58,635 nucleotides of DNA from Acidimicrobiaceae bacterium (GCA_002720485.1 PBIQ01000045.1:1-58635); one strand, 5' to 3'. Shown: positions 24,962 to 35,885, counted from the stretch's first letter. Numbers and translations are program-made. Notes: a model not told the origin generated them from the sequence alone.

Positions 24962-25753
24962 ATGGGTAATGATGAAGGTTCAATAAGTGTCGAAGTCCGC
25001 GATCACATACTTCTAATCGGGCTGAATCGCCCCGAGAAGTACAACGGCTATACGCCAAAGATGTCAGCAGAATTAGTTTCTGCGTATACTCGACTCGATG
25101 AAGATGACGATTTGCGTGTCGGAGTTCTCTTTGGGCACGGCGACCATTTCACTGCGGGTCTTGATCTGCCCAAATGGACAGAAAGAATGGAAAGAGTCAA
25201 CCGTTCCAAATCACAGGAAAATCCCAAGATAGATCCATTTGGATTCGGGAGAAGCTGCAGAAAACCTATTGTTACAGCGGTTCAAGGGATTACATACACG
25301 TTTGGAATAGAAGTTGCGCTTGCTGGAGACATCATTATTGCCGCTGACAACTGTCGGTTTTCACAGTTAGAACCTGCGAGGGGTATTCATGCTACAGGCG
25401 GGGCGACGTTTAGGTTTATAGAACGGGGCGGTTGGGGAAATGCTATGTACCATCTCCTTACGTGTGATGAATTTGATGCAACTGAGGCTTTACGGGTTGG
25501 AATCGTCCAAGAAGTAGTCCCAGTAGGGCAGCAACTGGAACGTGCTATAGAAATAGCTCAACGGATATCAGATATGGCTCCTTTAGCTATTCAGGAGACG
25601 AAAGCTTCAGCTCGGCGTTGGTTGCATGAAGGAAGCGAAGCCTGCATAGAAGCTTTAGCCCCCACACAGGCGAAATTAATGGCTACGGAAGATGCGAAAG
25701 AAGGTGTCGCATCATTCATTGAACGACGGTCAGCAGTGTTTAAAGGACGCTAA
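24962..25753 (+). CDS. Enoyl-CoA hydratase/isomerase family protein
   Basis: The 263-aa crotonase-fold protein has the oxyanion-hole segments HFTAGLDLPKW and VQGITYTFGIEVALAGDIIIA. The catalytic glutamate region reads SQLEPARGIHATGGAT. The C-terminal helical part (SFIERRSAVFKGR) is typical of the family. The residues at the hydratase glutamates are not fully clear, so isomerase or another crotonase activity is possible. A PQQ-propeller gene begins 10 bases later. Confidence 0.88.
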   Translation: MGNDEGSISVEVRDHILLIGLNRPEKYNGYTPKMSAELVSAYTRLDEDDDLRVGVLFGHGDHFTAGLDLPKWTERMERVNRSKSQENPKIDPFGFGRSCRKPIVTAVQGITYTFGIEVALAGDIIIAADNCRFSQLEPARGIHATGGATFRFIERGGWGNAMYHLLTCDEFDATEALRVGIVQEVVPVGQQLERAIEIAQRISDMAPLAIQETKASARRWLHEGSEACIEALAPTQAKLMATEDAKEGVASFIERRSAVFKGR

Positions 25754-25763
25754 AAGAGCAGCC

Positions 25764-27356
25764 TTGGATTCCTACACGCCCCGTCATGCTAAGCCTTTAC
25801 GCACTCAAGGCAGTAGTTTTCTTCGGGCAGTTACGTTAATTGCCGTATTCTCCATCGGGTTGATAGTGGGAGCTTGGATATGGATGTCAGCTCGAGAAGG
25901 TGGAATCAGCACTGATGACCTTGTCCTGCCTCCGCCCACAGCTACCCCTGCGCCGACACCTACCCCCGAACCGACACCGATACCTACGCCAGAAGCCACA
26001 CCCCTGCCAGAGACTCCTCCCTATATAGGCTGGTCAGACCCGGCGGCAGTAGGCCAGCCATGGGGGTCTGCTGTTGAAGGCCTCTTGACCTTCCGAGGAA
26101 ATCCAACGAGAACGTACTATGGCAAAGGCCCTGTTCCCGAACAACCGGTCAAACAATGGTCCTATCCTCAGAATCGGAATATGTGCAGCTCAACGACATT
26201 AAACAACGAAGACGAGCAATGGTGTGGGACAGGGTGGACGGGTCAGCCCGCTATCTTCAGGTATCGTGACAGTACCTGGGTAGTTTTCGGAGCTCTCGAT
26301 AGCGCAGTGCACTTTGTTGACGCTGAGTCAGGTCAGCCAATTCTAGATCCCTATCCGACAGAAGATATCATCAAGGGCTCAGTCACGATAGACCCGGATG
26401 GGTATCCGCTTGTTTATATTGGATCCCGAGATGACAAATTTCGAGTCATCGCCTTTGATCGCGAAGGCCCTGAAGAACTATGGTCGCTCGACGCTGACAC
26501 GGTTCCCGGGGCAGCTTGGAATAATGATTGGGATGGATCACCAATTGTTATCGATGACTACTTGTTTGAAGGTGGTGAAAATTCGGTTTTTCATATCATT
26601 AAACTAAACAGATCATACGATTCAGCTGGTTTCGTAACAGTTGACCCAGAATTGGTGTTTTCAGCACCTGGTTATGATGATGACTTACTTTTCAAGGTTG
26701 GCAGTAACGTTTCTATCGAAAACTCAGTCGCCGTCAGTGAGAACACCGTCTATTTCGCAAACTCCGGTGGCCTTGTCCAAGGATGGGACATCACAGATCT
26801 AAAATCCGGCGTAGATCCTGAGCGCACATTTCGCTATTGGGTTGGTGACGATGTCGATGCATCCGTCGTAGTTGATGAAGAAGGCTTTCTCTACGTTGGT
26901 GTTGAATATGAACGGGGTCTATCCCGATCTCTTGAGGTAGGTCAGATAATTAAACTTGATCCCAAAAACCCTGAGGATCCTCTCGTATGGTCCGTGTTTG
27001 ACAAAGCCCAACTTCCAGATGGCGTATGGGCAACTCCAGCGTTATATAAAGACATTGTGATTGTTCCGACTGATTCTGCGAGGATGATCGGGATTGATAG
27101 AGAAACAGGAAGCATCCGGTGGGAGTTTTTTCTCCCTGGTCCGCTTTGGAGTTCCTCAGTTGTTGTAGATGATGTGCTTATACAGGCAGATTGCTCTGGA
27201 AACGTCTCAGGGTTTGACGTTTCGGATACCTCTCGAAAACCTCCACTTCTTTGGGAGGTCTATATTGGTGGCTGCATTGAGTCCACCCCGGCGGTTTGGG
27301 AAGGCAAAATCATCGTTGGGTCAAGAGACGGGCAAGTCCATATGGCGGCAGACTAA
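25764..27356 (+). CDS. Membrane-anchored PQQ-like beta-propeller protein
   Basis: The protein of about 530 aa has a single N-terminal membrane span (LIAVFSIGLIVGAWIWM), then a Pro/Thr-rich linker (TPAPTPTPEPTPIPTP) and an extracytoplasmic domain. Repeats such as VVFGALDSAVHFVDAESG, MIGIDRETGSIRWEF and VGSRDGQVHMA mark PQQ/BamB-like propeller blades. A GTPGDWN-type quinone site was not seen, so it may be a scaffold rather than a dehydrogenase. A start at 25692 would overlap the previous gene; TTG 25764 behind AGAG fits the boundary better. Confidence 0.8.
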   Translation: MDSYTPRHAKPLRTQGSSFLRAVTLIAVFSIGLIVGAWIWMSAREGGISTDDLVLPPPTATPAPTPTPEPTPIPTPEATPLPETPPYIGWSDPAAVGQPWGSAVEGLLTFRGNPTRTYYGKGPVPEQPVKQWSYPQNRNMCSSTTLNNEDEQWCGTGWTGQPAIFRYRDSTWVVFGALDSAVHFVDAESGQPILDPYPTEDIIKGSVTIDPDGYPLVYIGSRDDKFRVIAFDREGPEELWSLDADTVPGAAWNNDWDGSPIVIDDYLFEGGENSVFHIIKLNRSYDSAGFVTVDPELVFSAPGYDDDLLFKVGSNVSIENSVAVSENTVYFANSGGLVQGWDITDLKSGVDPERTFRYWVGDDVDASVVVDEEGFLYVGVEYERGLSRSLEVGQIIKLDPKNPEDPLVWSVFDKAQLPDGVWATPALYKDIVIVPTDSARMIGIDRETGSIRWEFFLPGPLWSSSVVVDDVLIQADCSGNVSGFDVSDTSRKPPLLWEVYIGGCIESTPAVWEGKIIVGSRDGQVHMAAD

Positions 27357-28117
27357 CGACCATCGTTCCAACGAAAAGGAAAATCTGATCGAACGCTCGT
27401 GACTGTGGACGGATCGATATCGCAAAGCAGAATCTGGACTTCGTTTTTCTTTGCTTTGCCGATGGTCTCCCCCAAAGGGTTATACAGCCGACTGTCTCCC
27501 GAATACGATAATCCATCTCCTCTACCTACCCTATTCACTCCTAAGACAAACGCCTGATTTTCGATTGCTCTGGCTTTGAGAAGAGACTTCCAATGATTTC
27601 GTCGAACTTCAGGCCAATTTGCTACCACGATAAATGCGTCGGTGACTGAAGCAATATTCCAAAAGTCAGGGCCAAAGCGAAGATCGAAACATATAAGAAA
27701 GCTGCATCTGACACCCTCTAGGTCGACGGTTAAAGGAGTAGAACCACCAGCGTAATGTTTGTCTTCTCCCGCATACTCAAAGAGGTGATTCTTGTCGTAT
27801 CTGTGGGTATCCCCATCTGGGCTGGCGAGCACCAAAGAATTATGGGGCAGATCGTAGCTCTCAGAAAGAATTGGAACTGATCCGCAAATCCACACACCTA
27901 ACTCAGTCGCCTGTTCAATAAGGAATTGCGTGCTGGCACCATCCACCGGTTCACTAATGTGCTGGGTATTCATTGAGAAACCATTGCTAAATAGTTCGGA
28001 AAGGACTACCAAACGTGCTCCATCTCCTGCAGCCTTTTGAATTAAAGGAGCAAGAAGAGAAAAGTTCTTGTGTGGTTGTTCCCACACAATGTCATGTTGA
28101 ATGGCGGCGACCCTCAT
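27353..28117 (-). CDS. Carbon-nitrogen hydrolase, probable omega-amidase
   Basis: The 254-aa nitrilase-superfamily protein shows the Glu-Lys-Cys triad: LSELFSNG (Glu41), YDKNHLF (Lys), and LICFDLRFG (Cys). The FSMNTQHISEPVDG and YDKNHLFEYAGED patterns match the YafV/Nit2 omega-amidase group, which hydrolyses alpha-ketoglutaramate or the matching amides. It starts 2 bases after the stop of an aminotransferase gene. The glutamine transaminase-omega-amidase pathway, often serving methionine salvage, is a well-founded inference. Confidence 0.88.
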   Translation of the reverse strand: MRVAAIQHDIVWEQPHKNFSLLAPLIQKAAGDGARLVVLSELFSNGFSMNTQHISEPVDGASTQFLIEQATELGVWICGSVPILSESYDLPHNSLVLASPDGDTHRYDKNHLFEYAGEDKHYAGGSTPLTVDLEGVRCSFLICFDLRFGPDFWNIASVTDAFIVVANWPEVRRNHWKSLLKARAIENQAFVLGVNRVGRGDGLSYSGDSRLYNPLGETIGKAKKNEVQILLCDIDPSTVTSVRSDFPFRWNDGR

Positions 28118-28119
28118 GG

Positions 28120-29304
28120 CTACCCCTCGATGGTCCAGTCAGTTACACCTAATAGTCTATTAACTGCTTCTTCCAGAACTTCTATTCTTTTACAGAAAGC
28201 GAAACGGACTAGATGCCGTCCCTCCTCTTTATTGTCATAAAAGACAACGTTCGGAACAGCAACAACTCCGCATCGTTCAGGCAGTGCAGTGCAAAAATCC
28301 CTCCCGTCGGCGGCTCCAAGCGGTCGGATATCTGCAGTGATGAAGTAAGTTCCAGCAGGAGGAAAAACTCTGAAACCAGCTGCAGTTAAACCGCTCATAA
28401 GACAGTCGCGTTTTTGGCGCATATCCTCTACAAAATCCTCGAAGTATGTCAGCGGTAAATTTAGGGCGGTAACTATGGCATGCTGGAACGGGGCTCCGTT
28501 AACGAAGGTAAGAAATTGTTTCGCTGTGCGAACTGTTTCCAACAGGGCTGGCTGAGCGCATACCCATCCGATCTTCCACCCTGTAAAACTAAACGTCTTC
28601 CCCGCAGAAGAAATTTGAACAGTCCGGTCGCGCATTCCAGAAAATTGTATTAACGGAATATGCTCCCCTTCAAACACGAGGTGTTCATAAACCTCATCGC
28701 AGATAGCGAGAAGATCACGATCATTGCACAAGTCAGCAATGCATTGGAGTTCATCTCTGGAAAAAACCTTTCCTGTGGGATTGTGCGGCGAATTTAGAAG
28801 AATTGCCTTCGTACGGGGTCCGACGGCGTTTTTAAGTTCATCTGGATCGAAACTGTAATCTGGAGCTCGGAGGGTTATCACCTTACGGACTCCACCCGCT
28901 AGTGAAATAGATGCAGCGTATGAATCGTAATACGGTTCGAACGTGATAATTTCATCCCCTGGTTCACAAATGGACAGGAGCGTGGCAGCTATAGCTTCAG
29001 TAGCTCCTGCCGTAATGAGGACCTCACGTTCAGGGTCAAAAGTTGTCCCATAGAAGCGTTCTTGGTGTTCAGCGACAGCTTTACGAAGCTCAGGGATACC
29101 CAATCCCGGCGGGTATTGGTTCAGCCCATCGCGGATAGCTTTAACGGCGGCTTCAGCTACTTCAGCAGGTCCATCGGTGTCGGGGAAACCTTGCCCCAGA
29201 TTTATCGCTCCAGTTTTGATGGCAAGGGCCGACATTTCGGCGAAAATAGTCTCGCCGAACTCGCGCATCTGTTCTTTAATGTATGGATCTCCAGGGTGAG
29301 TCAC
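28120..29304 (-). CDS. Class I/II PLP aminotransferase (glutamine transaminase K / methionine aminotransferase like)
   Basis: The 394-aa fold-type I enzyme has AINLGQGFPDTDGP near residue 33, LNSPHNPTGKVFS (conserved Asn), ICDEVYEHLVFEG (PLP Asp/Tyr) and SSAGKTFSFTGWKIGW, with the PLP lysine near residue 236. The C-terminal substrate arginine lies in HLVRFAFCK. The pattern is that of KAT/YbdL-type transaminases that use glutamine, aromatic amino acids or methionine. It forms a two-gene operon with the omega-amidase, which would pull the reaction forward by removing the keto-amide. Confidence 0.88.
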   Translation of the reverse strand: MTHPGDPYIKEQMREFGETIFAEMSALAIKTGAINLGQGFPDTDGPAEVAEAAVKAIRDGLNQYPPGLGIPELRKAVAEHQERFYGTTFDPEREVLITAGATEAIAATLLSICEPGDEIITFEPYYDSYAASISLAGGVRKVITLRAPDYSFDPDELKNAVGPRTKAILLNSPHNPTGKVFSRDELQCIADLCNDRDLLAICDEVYEHLVFEGEHIPLIQFSGMRDRTVQISSAGKTFSFTGWKIGWVCAQPALLETVRTAKQFLTFVNGAPFQHAIVTALNLPLTYFEDFVEDMRQKRDCLMSGLTAAGFRVFPPAGTYFITADIRPLGAADGRDFCTALPERCGVVAVPNVVFYDNKEEGRHLVRFAFCKRIEVLEEAVNRLLGVTDWTIEG

Positions 29305-29347
29305 GTCAAATAGGGTAGTGGACTTTATTGCATCTCGATAGCGGGAC

Positions 29348-30013
29348 TTACGGACGAATGAATTTTGTCCTCAAACGTTCAGTTTTCTCCCATGCATGGC
29401 AACTTCTCGAATGGTCGTTCACCATTCCTACCGCCTGCATAAACGAATACACTGTTGTGGGTCCCACCCAAGACCACCCTCGAGTCTTTAAATCCTTACT
29501 GAGTGCTACCGATGCAGCCGATAGAGATCGATTTGTCTCATGTCCCCTCGTCTCTTGGTCGGGCTCCCATGACCAGAGATAGCTAGCGAGCGAACCTTTC
29601 TCATCTATGATCTCGATCGCTCTTTGAGCATTATTTATTGTGGCCTGGATCTTTCCTTTATGCCGGATGATCCCCTCATCATTCATAAGTCTTTTTAGAT
29701 CTTTATCGCCAAGTCTGGCAACCGTCTCGATATGAAAATTCTCGAAAGCATGCCGGAAGTTCTTTCTCTTTCGGAGAACCGTTATCCATGAAAGCCCCGA
29801 CTGGAAACCTTCCAGACAGATTCTTTCAAACAGGCCATCGTCATCTCCTATTGGAACTCCCCATTCGGTGTCATGGTATTCCATGTAGAATTCATCCATC
29901 CCCGGCCAGAGACAACGTACAATTTCCCCATCCTCATGGGCTACAAGATCTTCCATATCACAAGATACCCCATGATTTGAAAGGCGCGCTTTGCCCATGC
30001 CTGTAGAAATCAA
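29348..30013 (-). CDS. tag: DNA-3-methyladenine glycosylase I
   Basis: Tag removes 3-methyladenine from alkylated DNA. The zinc ligands of the family are visible: Cys in RCLWPGMDEFYMEYHDTEWG, the His of the same segment, and His/Cys in the late VNDHSRSC. The central QSGLSWITVLRKR region carries the catalytic area. The total is 221 aa; the first 20-30 residues are not conserved, and the ATG at residue 20 may be the true start. Confidence 0.92.
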   Translation of the reverse strand: MISTGMGKARLSNHGVSCDMEDLVAHEDGEIVRCLWPGMDEFYMEYHDTEWGVPIGDDDGLFERICLEGFQSGLSWITVLRKRKNFRHAFENFHIETVARLGDKDLKRLMNDEGIIRHKGKIQATINNAQRAIEIIDEKGSLASYLWSWEPDQETRGHETNRSLSAASVALSKDLKTRGWSWVGPTTVYSFMQAVGMVNDHSRSCHAWEKTERLRTKFIRP

Positions 30014-30058
30014 CTACTAGTTTGCGTCATGTCCTGACATCGAACTAGAGATATAACC

Positions 30059-31162
30059 ATGGCTTTGGACATTCCTGAATCGTTAGAAGATTTTGACGCA
30101 AATTGGCTCACGCAAGCACTAGTCGCATCAGGAGCTACTTCGTCGGTGGTAACGGACGTTGTGGCTGAACGGATAGCGATAGGTGAAGGCTTCCTCGGAG
30201 AATTAGCGCGACTTCACCTCACATATGCAACAGACGTAGGTGGACCTCAAACAGCTATAGCAAAGATCCCAACAACTGACGGGTCGCTTAAGCCACTCGG
30301 CGTCATGCTGGGTGTTTATGAGCGAGAAGCGCTGTTTTATACCCATGTCGCTCCGAAAGTTTCCATCCGTAGACCAGCCGTATATTTCAACGGAAATGAT
30401 CCCGAATCGGAGCGGTATGCTCTTCTCTTAGAAGATGTCGGACGTTACCGATCCGGAGATCACCTACTCGGCGCAAGCCTTGAAGACGCCATGGCGGTAA
30501 TCGACACAGCTGCACAAATCCATTCACGCTGGTGGGACAGTAAAGAACTCATCGAGATGGAATGGGTTCCGCCCCTCGATAGTCCAATTAATATGGGGCT
30601 CCAAGGGCTATATGAAGCATCGTGGCCAACAGTGATGGACCAGTACGGCCATCTTTATCCAGATTGGTTACCTGAGAAACTTGAGTTATTTATTCCCGAA
30701 ATCTCTCAGTGGCTTGTGAGTTGGGCAGAGAGAAGTAGAACTCTGACGCATAACGACTTTCGTCTAGACAATCTTCTCTTCGATGATAAGACGGATGGCC
30801 TTCCTGAAGTCATCGTATTGGATTTCCAACTTGTCGGAAGGGGGGATGGGTCAGGTGACCTGTCCCCGTTTTTGGGCTGCAATCTCGACATTGATCTTCG
30901 GAGGAATTCTGAAATCGATCTGCTTCGCCGGTATCAGGATGCGATGCATGACCGTCAAACAGGATTTGGAACATTCGACGAACTTGTAGAACAGATAGAT
31001 ACTGCGCACTTGTTCTGGCTTGTGAACTGGGGAAACACTGCCGTCACTGCTGATCAGCCAAATGAACGAGCATCAAAACTGTTCACTGCGATTCTAGAAC
31101 GAAGCGTCGCCGCGGTTGTAGATCGCGATAGCGTCCAATACATCGGTTCGATGAGCAAGTAA
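30059..31162 (+). CDS. Aminoglycoside phosphotransferase-like / ecdysteroid-kinase-like protein
   Basis: The 367-aa kinase-fold protein has the catalytic loop LTHNDFRLDNLLFD near residues 230-243 and the metal-binding VIVLDFQ (Asp-Phe). The N-lobe shows TAIAKIP with a lysine in the ATP site. Bacterial members in actinobacteria often occur near acyl-CoA or steroid metabolism genes and phosphorylate small molecules. The true substrate is not known, and resistance to antibiotics is not implied. It lies 22 bases ahead of pyrE's leader. Confidence 0.8.
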   Translation: MALDIPESLEDFDANWLTQALVASGATSSVVTDVVAERIAIGEGFLGELARLHLTYATDVGGPQTAIAKIPTTDGSLKPLGVMLGVYEREALFYTHVAPKVSIRRPAVYFNGNDPESERYALLLEDVGRYRSGDHLLGASLEDAMAVIDTAAQIHSRWWDSKELIEMEWVPPLDSPINMGLQGLYEASWPTVMDQYGHLYPDWLPEKLELFIPEISQWLVSWAERSRTLTHNDFRLDNLLFDDKTDGLPEVIVLDFQLVGRGDGSGDLSPFLGCNLDIDLRRNSEIDLLRRYQDAMHDRQTGFGTFDELVEQIDTAHLFWLVNWGNTAVTADQPNERASKLFTAILERSVAAVVDRDSVQYIGSMSK

Positions 31163-31196
31163 GGCTAGGCTGAGAAGAAGGCGAGTGGAGGATCAA

Positions 31197-31760
31197 ATGA
31201 GCAGCTTGCAGCAGCAAGCAATTGAGATTATCAAATCCAAAGGACTCAGAAGGCTTGAGGAGCCGATCCAATTGGCCTCAGGTGCGATGAGCCAAGATTT
31301 CGTTGATGGAAAACTGGCTACAGCGCACTTTGATGACCTAGAAATCGCTAGCAGGGCAATAGTTGATGGAATTCGACTTCAGGGTGTTGAATTCGATGCT
31401 GTTGGGGGCCCAACCCTAGGGGCCGATGCTTTAACCATAGGAATAGCTGGGATTCAACGCTGCCGATGGTTTTTCGTACGTAAGAAACCAAAGGGACGGG
31501 GAACAAACAAACTTATTGAAGGTTCACCGATAGGGGACGGCGACCGTTGCTTGGTTGTTGAAGACGCCATAACAACCGGAGGATCACTCCTTAAAGCAGT
31601 TGACGAGGTTGAAGCGACTGGCGCAAAAGTCGTCGCAGTTTCAACACTTGTTGATCGAGGAGAAATAGCGAAACCTCTCATAGAAAGTCGAGGAATCCTT
31701 TATTATCCGATAGCGACGTACCTGGATTTGGGGATAGAGCCCGTGGAGCTTCCTAGTTGA
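31197..31760 (+). CDS. pyrE: Orotate phosphoribosyltransferase
   Basis: PyrE joins orotate and PRPP to form OMP in pyrimidine synthesis. The 187-aa protein has the PRPP motif CLVVEDAITTGGS near residues 119-131, FVRKKPKGRGTNKLIEG (the flexible catalytic loop), and an N-terminal VGGPTLGADALT phosphate-binding segment. The ATG at 31197 has GGAGG five bases upstream and is preferred over the in-frame GTG at 31185. The stop codon overlaps the -35 box of the next promoter. Confidence 0.92.
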   Translation: MSSLQQQAIEIIKSKGLRRLEEPIQLASGAMSQDFVDGKLATAHFDDLEIASRAIVDGIRLQGVEFDAVGGPTLGADALTIGIAGIQRCRWFFVRKKPKGRGTNKLIEGSPIGDGDRCLVVEDAITTGGSLLKAVDEVEATGAKVVAVSTLVDRGEIAKPLIESRGILYYPIATYLDLGIEPVELPS

Positions 31761-31784
31761 CATTAACTTCGCAGATGCTACAAT
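31757..31784 (+). promoter_or_regulatory. Sigma70-like promoter before the dioxygenase gene
   Basis: TTGACA at 31757-31762 and TACAAT at 31779-31784 are separated by 16 bases. The -35 box overlaps the pyrE stop, and the ATG at 31817 lies 33 bases after the -10 box behind a G-rich site (GGGGGGTGGT). This is the best match to the consensus seen in the window. Confidence 0.7.
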
Positions 31785-31816
31785 AGTTAATGGAGGGCAT
31801 TAATTAGGGGGGTGGT

Positions 31817-32800
31817 ATGTCCGAAACGCTTCATCAAAAAGAAGACGTAGAGATTCTTGCTTCGGAAGACCCTGGCGTCGGATTGCCAGGCAGAGTCAAA
31901 CTCCCCGGATATTCGCGCACAATGGGACCTCAAACCCATCTCTTTGCTGAGCGCGATCGTCTTCAAGGCTTAAGGTGGCAACATTTCGATGTTCAGCAAC
32001 TATCACCCACTGTCGGCGCCGAACTCATTGGTCTAGATTTAACTCAGGAACTCCCCCAACAAGTCATTGATGAAATTCAACAAGCCCTATGGGATTACAA
32101 GGTAATCTTTTTCAGAAATCAACCAATCACCTCAGAACAACATGTTAGCTTTGCCAGCCGGTTCGGTGAGTTAGAGATCCACCCGTTTCTTCCTCCCAAT
32201 ACCGAAACTCCAGAACTGGTCAGATTTGAAAAAAATGAAAAAGCTGGTGGATACGAGAACCAGTGGCATCACGATGTCCCCTGGAGAAAGACGCCTTCTC
32301 GAGGTGCCATTCTCCGAGCGGTCGAAGTCCCCCCAGTAGGTGGAGATACGCTCTTTGTAGATGCACATGCGGCGTATGGGGGACTTGATCAAGAAACGAA
32401 GGACCTTATCGATGATCTAGTCGCCACCCATGATTTTTTCAGAGCTTTCGCTCGCCAAGTCCCTGATGAGAAAAAGGAAGAGATACGAGAACAGTATCCG
32501 ATTGTCGAACATCCGGTAGTTATCAACCACTACCAGACCGGGAAACCCCTGCTCTATGTGAACAGGATATTTGTGAGTGGCATAAAGGGCTGGGAACAAG
32601 AACGAAGCTTTGCGCTTCTGGACCTGCTTTGCAGAGAATTTGGGGTACTTGAGTACTCGTGTCGCTTCAAGTGGGAACCTAATTCCATAGCATTCTGGGA
32701 TAATCAAGCAGTCCAGCACTATGCAACGAGTGACTACTCTCCCCAGAGGCGAGTTATGGAACGAGCAAGCATTAAAGGGTCCCAACCCGCACGGGGATAA
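31817..32800 (+). CDS. TauD/TfdA family Fe(II)/2-oxoglutarate dioxygenase
   Basis: The 327-aa protein has the iron-binding HxD in QWHHDVPW near residue 150, the distal His in QAVQHYATSD near 300, and the 2-oxoglutarate Arg in RRVMERASI near 312. VGAELIGLDLTQELP at the start of the core is typical of TauD/AtsK relatives. These enzymes hydroxylate sulfonates, alkyl sulfates or other small acids. The substrate is unknown. About 35 N-terminal residues before the fold are not conserved. Confidence 0.87.
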   Translation: MSETLHQKEDVEILASEDPGVGLPGRVKLPGYSRTMGPQTHLFAERDRLQGLRWQHFDVQQLSPTVGAELIGLDLTQELPQQVIDEIQQALWDYKVIFFRNQPITSEQHVSFASRFGELEIHPFLPPNTETPELVRFEKNEKAGGYENQWHHDVPWRKTPSRGAILRAVEVPPVGGDTLFVDAHAAYGGLDQETKDLIDDLVATHDFFRAFARQVPDEKKEEIREQYPIVEHPVVINHYQTGKPLLYVNRIFVSGIKGWEQERSFALLDLLCREFGVLEYSCRFKWEPNSIAFWDNQAVQHYATSDYSPQRRVMERASIKGSQPARG

Positions 32801-32962
32801 TTCTTCCTTGCGCTGAGATAGATTCAGTGTCCAGAAACTACAACCCTCCATGTTTGGAAATTGGTCTGGGGGACGTATCGTAATAAGAGAGTTTTAGGGC
32901 TCCAATATGTCCCAAAGAACTTGTAAAGTAAAAATTTTTTAGTGTGCAAGGAGTGCGCAGAT

Positions 32963-33253
32963 ATGAATTTGCATCCACGGGAAGACCGGATTGTTGTCCG
33001 GCCCGGAGAATCAGAGGAAACTACGGCAAGTGGTTTGGTAATACCTGACACAGCCAAGGAAAAACCACAACAGGGTGAAGTACTGGCCGTTGGACCCGGA
33101 AAACGGTCCGAACAGACAGGTGAACTAATCCCAGTCGATGTAGAGGTCGGAGACACTGTTGTCTACGCAAAGTACGGAGGCACCGAAATATCAAGCGGTG
33201 GCGAAGAACTTTTAATCCTGTCAGCCCGCGACGTGCTCGCAGTAGTGAAGTAG
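32963..33253 (+). CDS. groES: Co-chaperonin GroES
   Basis: GroES is the lid of the GroEL folding chamber. The 96-aa protein shows [17 protein letters not shown], the mobile loop [11 protein letters not shown], and the C-terminal YAKYGGTEI and VLAVVK. The ATG at 32963 has AAGGAG nine bases upstream; an upstream GTG at 32942 is less likely. The 162 bases before it hold no CIRCE repeat, so HrcA control is not supported. groEL follows after 6 bases. Confidence 0.96.
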   Translation: MNLHPREDRIVVRPGESEETTASGLVIPDTAKEKPQQGEVLAVGPGKRSEQTGELIPVDVEVGDTVVYAKYGGTEISSGGEELLILSARDVLAVVK

Positions 33254-34903
<1,650 letters not shown>

Positions 34904-34924
34904 TCAGCTCACAGCAAAATGTTT

Positions 34925-34960
34925 AAAGAGAGCCGGTTGATCCGGCTCTCTTTGCTTTTT
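34925..34960 (+). terminator. Intrinsic terminator after groEL
   Basis: AAAGAGAGCCGG (34925-34936) pairs with CCGGCTCTCTTT (34942-34953) around TTGAT, followed by GCTTTTT. It lies 22 bases after the groEL stop and is the clearest rho-independent terminator in the window. Confidence 0.88.
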
Positions 34961-35032
34961 GCCAACGAATGAAATCAGTTCAGTGCTCCAGAAACACCGC
35001 AAATGGGAAAAATATGTGTACGCTCGCGACAC

Positions 35033-35188
35033 ATGGACAAGAAACCGAAACCAAACCCACAAAAGCTTCTCGACCAATGGATGGAATGGGAACGCGGAGA
35101 AACACCGCCGGGCCGAGTCATAAGTAATCTTAAAACTGGGGGCCTACCAGAACTATTGGAACAACTCATCGAAGATGGAAATAGCTGA
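35033..35188 (+). CDS. Small conserved-looking hypothetical protein
   Basis: A 51-residue charged protein starts at ATG 35033 (an in-frame ATG ten codons earlier is possible). It has the ordered pattern PQKLLDQWMEWERGETPPG followed by LKTGGLPELLEQLIEDG, which looks like two short helices. Its end overlaps the next gene's start by 14 bases, consistent with translational coupling. It resembles small actinobacterial proteins of unknown function, recalled only in general terms. No Shine-Dalgarno is obvious. Confidence 0.55.
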   Translation: MDKKPKPNPQKLLDQWMEWERGETPPGRVISNLKTGGLPELLEQLIEDGNS

Positions 35189-35885
35189 TTCGGTGGCGCT
35201 AGGAAGAGGCGGACCTCAAAAGATTCCACGTCCAGAGCTTTGGCAAGTCGGTGCACCCGCACCATGGATGAATAAATCTCACCGTCCAATCACCTTAGAG
35301 GCTTTGGAAAGCGCTGTTTCAGGCCATCAGCCTCGAACTCCTGCCAATACGAAGAAAGGACAAAGACGTTCCGCTGTTTTAATCCCAATATATTCTTCAC
35401 CTCAAGAAGAATTGCATGTCATTTTGACCCGACGGTCAGCAATGATGAAACACCACACCCATGAAGTCAGTTTTCCGGGGGGTAATCAGGAGCCAGAAGA
35501 TGAAGATTTATGGGCCACTGCTGTTCGTGAAGCCCATGAGGAGATCGCGCTTGATCCAAGAATCGTTCGGCATATAGGGACTCTTGACAGTTTCGTTACC
35601 GTTGGAAGCAACTCTCTGGTGACACCATTCGTTGGAACTTTGGAAATAGTACCGGAGCTTCAAGCGAACCCTATAGAGGTTGAAGAAATTATCCATATTT
35701 CGGTGAATGAACTCCTCGATCCAGATATTTATCGAGAGGAAATCTGGGAATGGAAGGATGGACGTTCCCGCCCCGTGTATTTCTTTGAGCTCGTTGGTGA
35801 TACCGTCTGGGGAGCCACAGCGGCAATGCTTCGACAATTCCTCCTAGTCCTCCTTTCGATCGACGAATCAGACCAGATCTCATAA
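35175..35885 (+). CDS. CoA pyrophosphatase-like Nudix hydrolase
   Basis: The 236-aa protein has the Nudix box GGNQEPEDEDLWATAVREAHEEIAL near residues 98-122, complete with REAHEE. Just before it lies the CoA-hydrolase pattern HTHEVSFPGG. Members of the NudL/YeaB group split CoA and derivatives into 3',5'-ADP and phosphopantetheine. The first 60 residues are an extension with little similarity. The gene overlaps the preceding small protein by 14 bases. Confidence 0.88.
   Translation: MEIADSVALGRGGPQKIPRPELWQVGAPAPWMNKSHRPITLEALESAVSGHQPRTPANTKKGQRRSAVLIPIYSSPQEELHVILTRRSAMMKHHTHEVSFPGGNQEPEDEDLWATAVREAHEEIALDPRIVRHIGTLDSFVTVGSNSLVTPFVGTLEIVPELQANPIEVEEIIHISVNELLDPDIYREEIWEWKDGRSRPVYFFELVGDTVWGATAAMLRQFLLVLLSIDESDQIS

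Noticed and set aside
30059-31162. Aminoglycoside resistance gene
   Set aside because: Only the general phosphotransferase fold is shared; the pattern fits broad kinase-like actinobacterial proteins.
32801-32962. CIRCE element for HrcA control of groES
   Set aside because: No TTAGCACTC-N9-GAGTGCTAA or close variant is seen in the leader.
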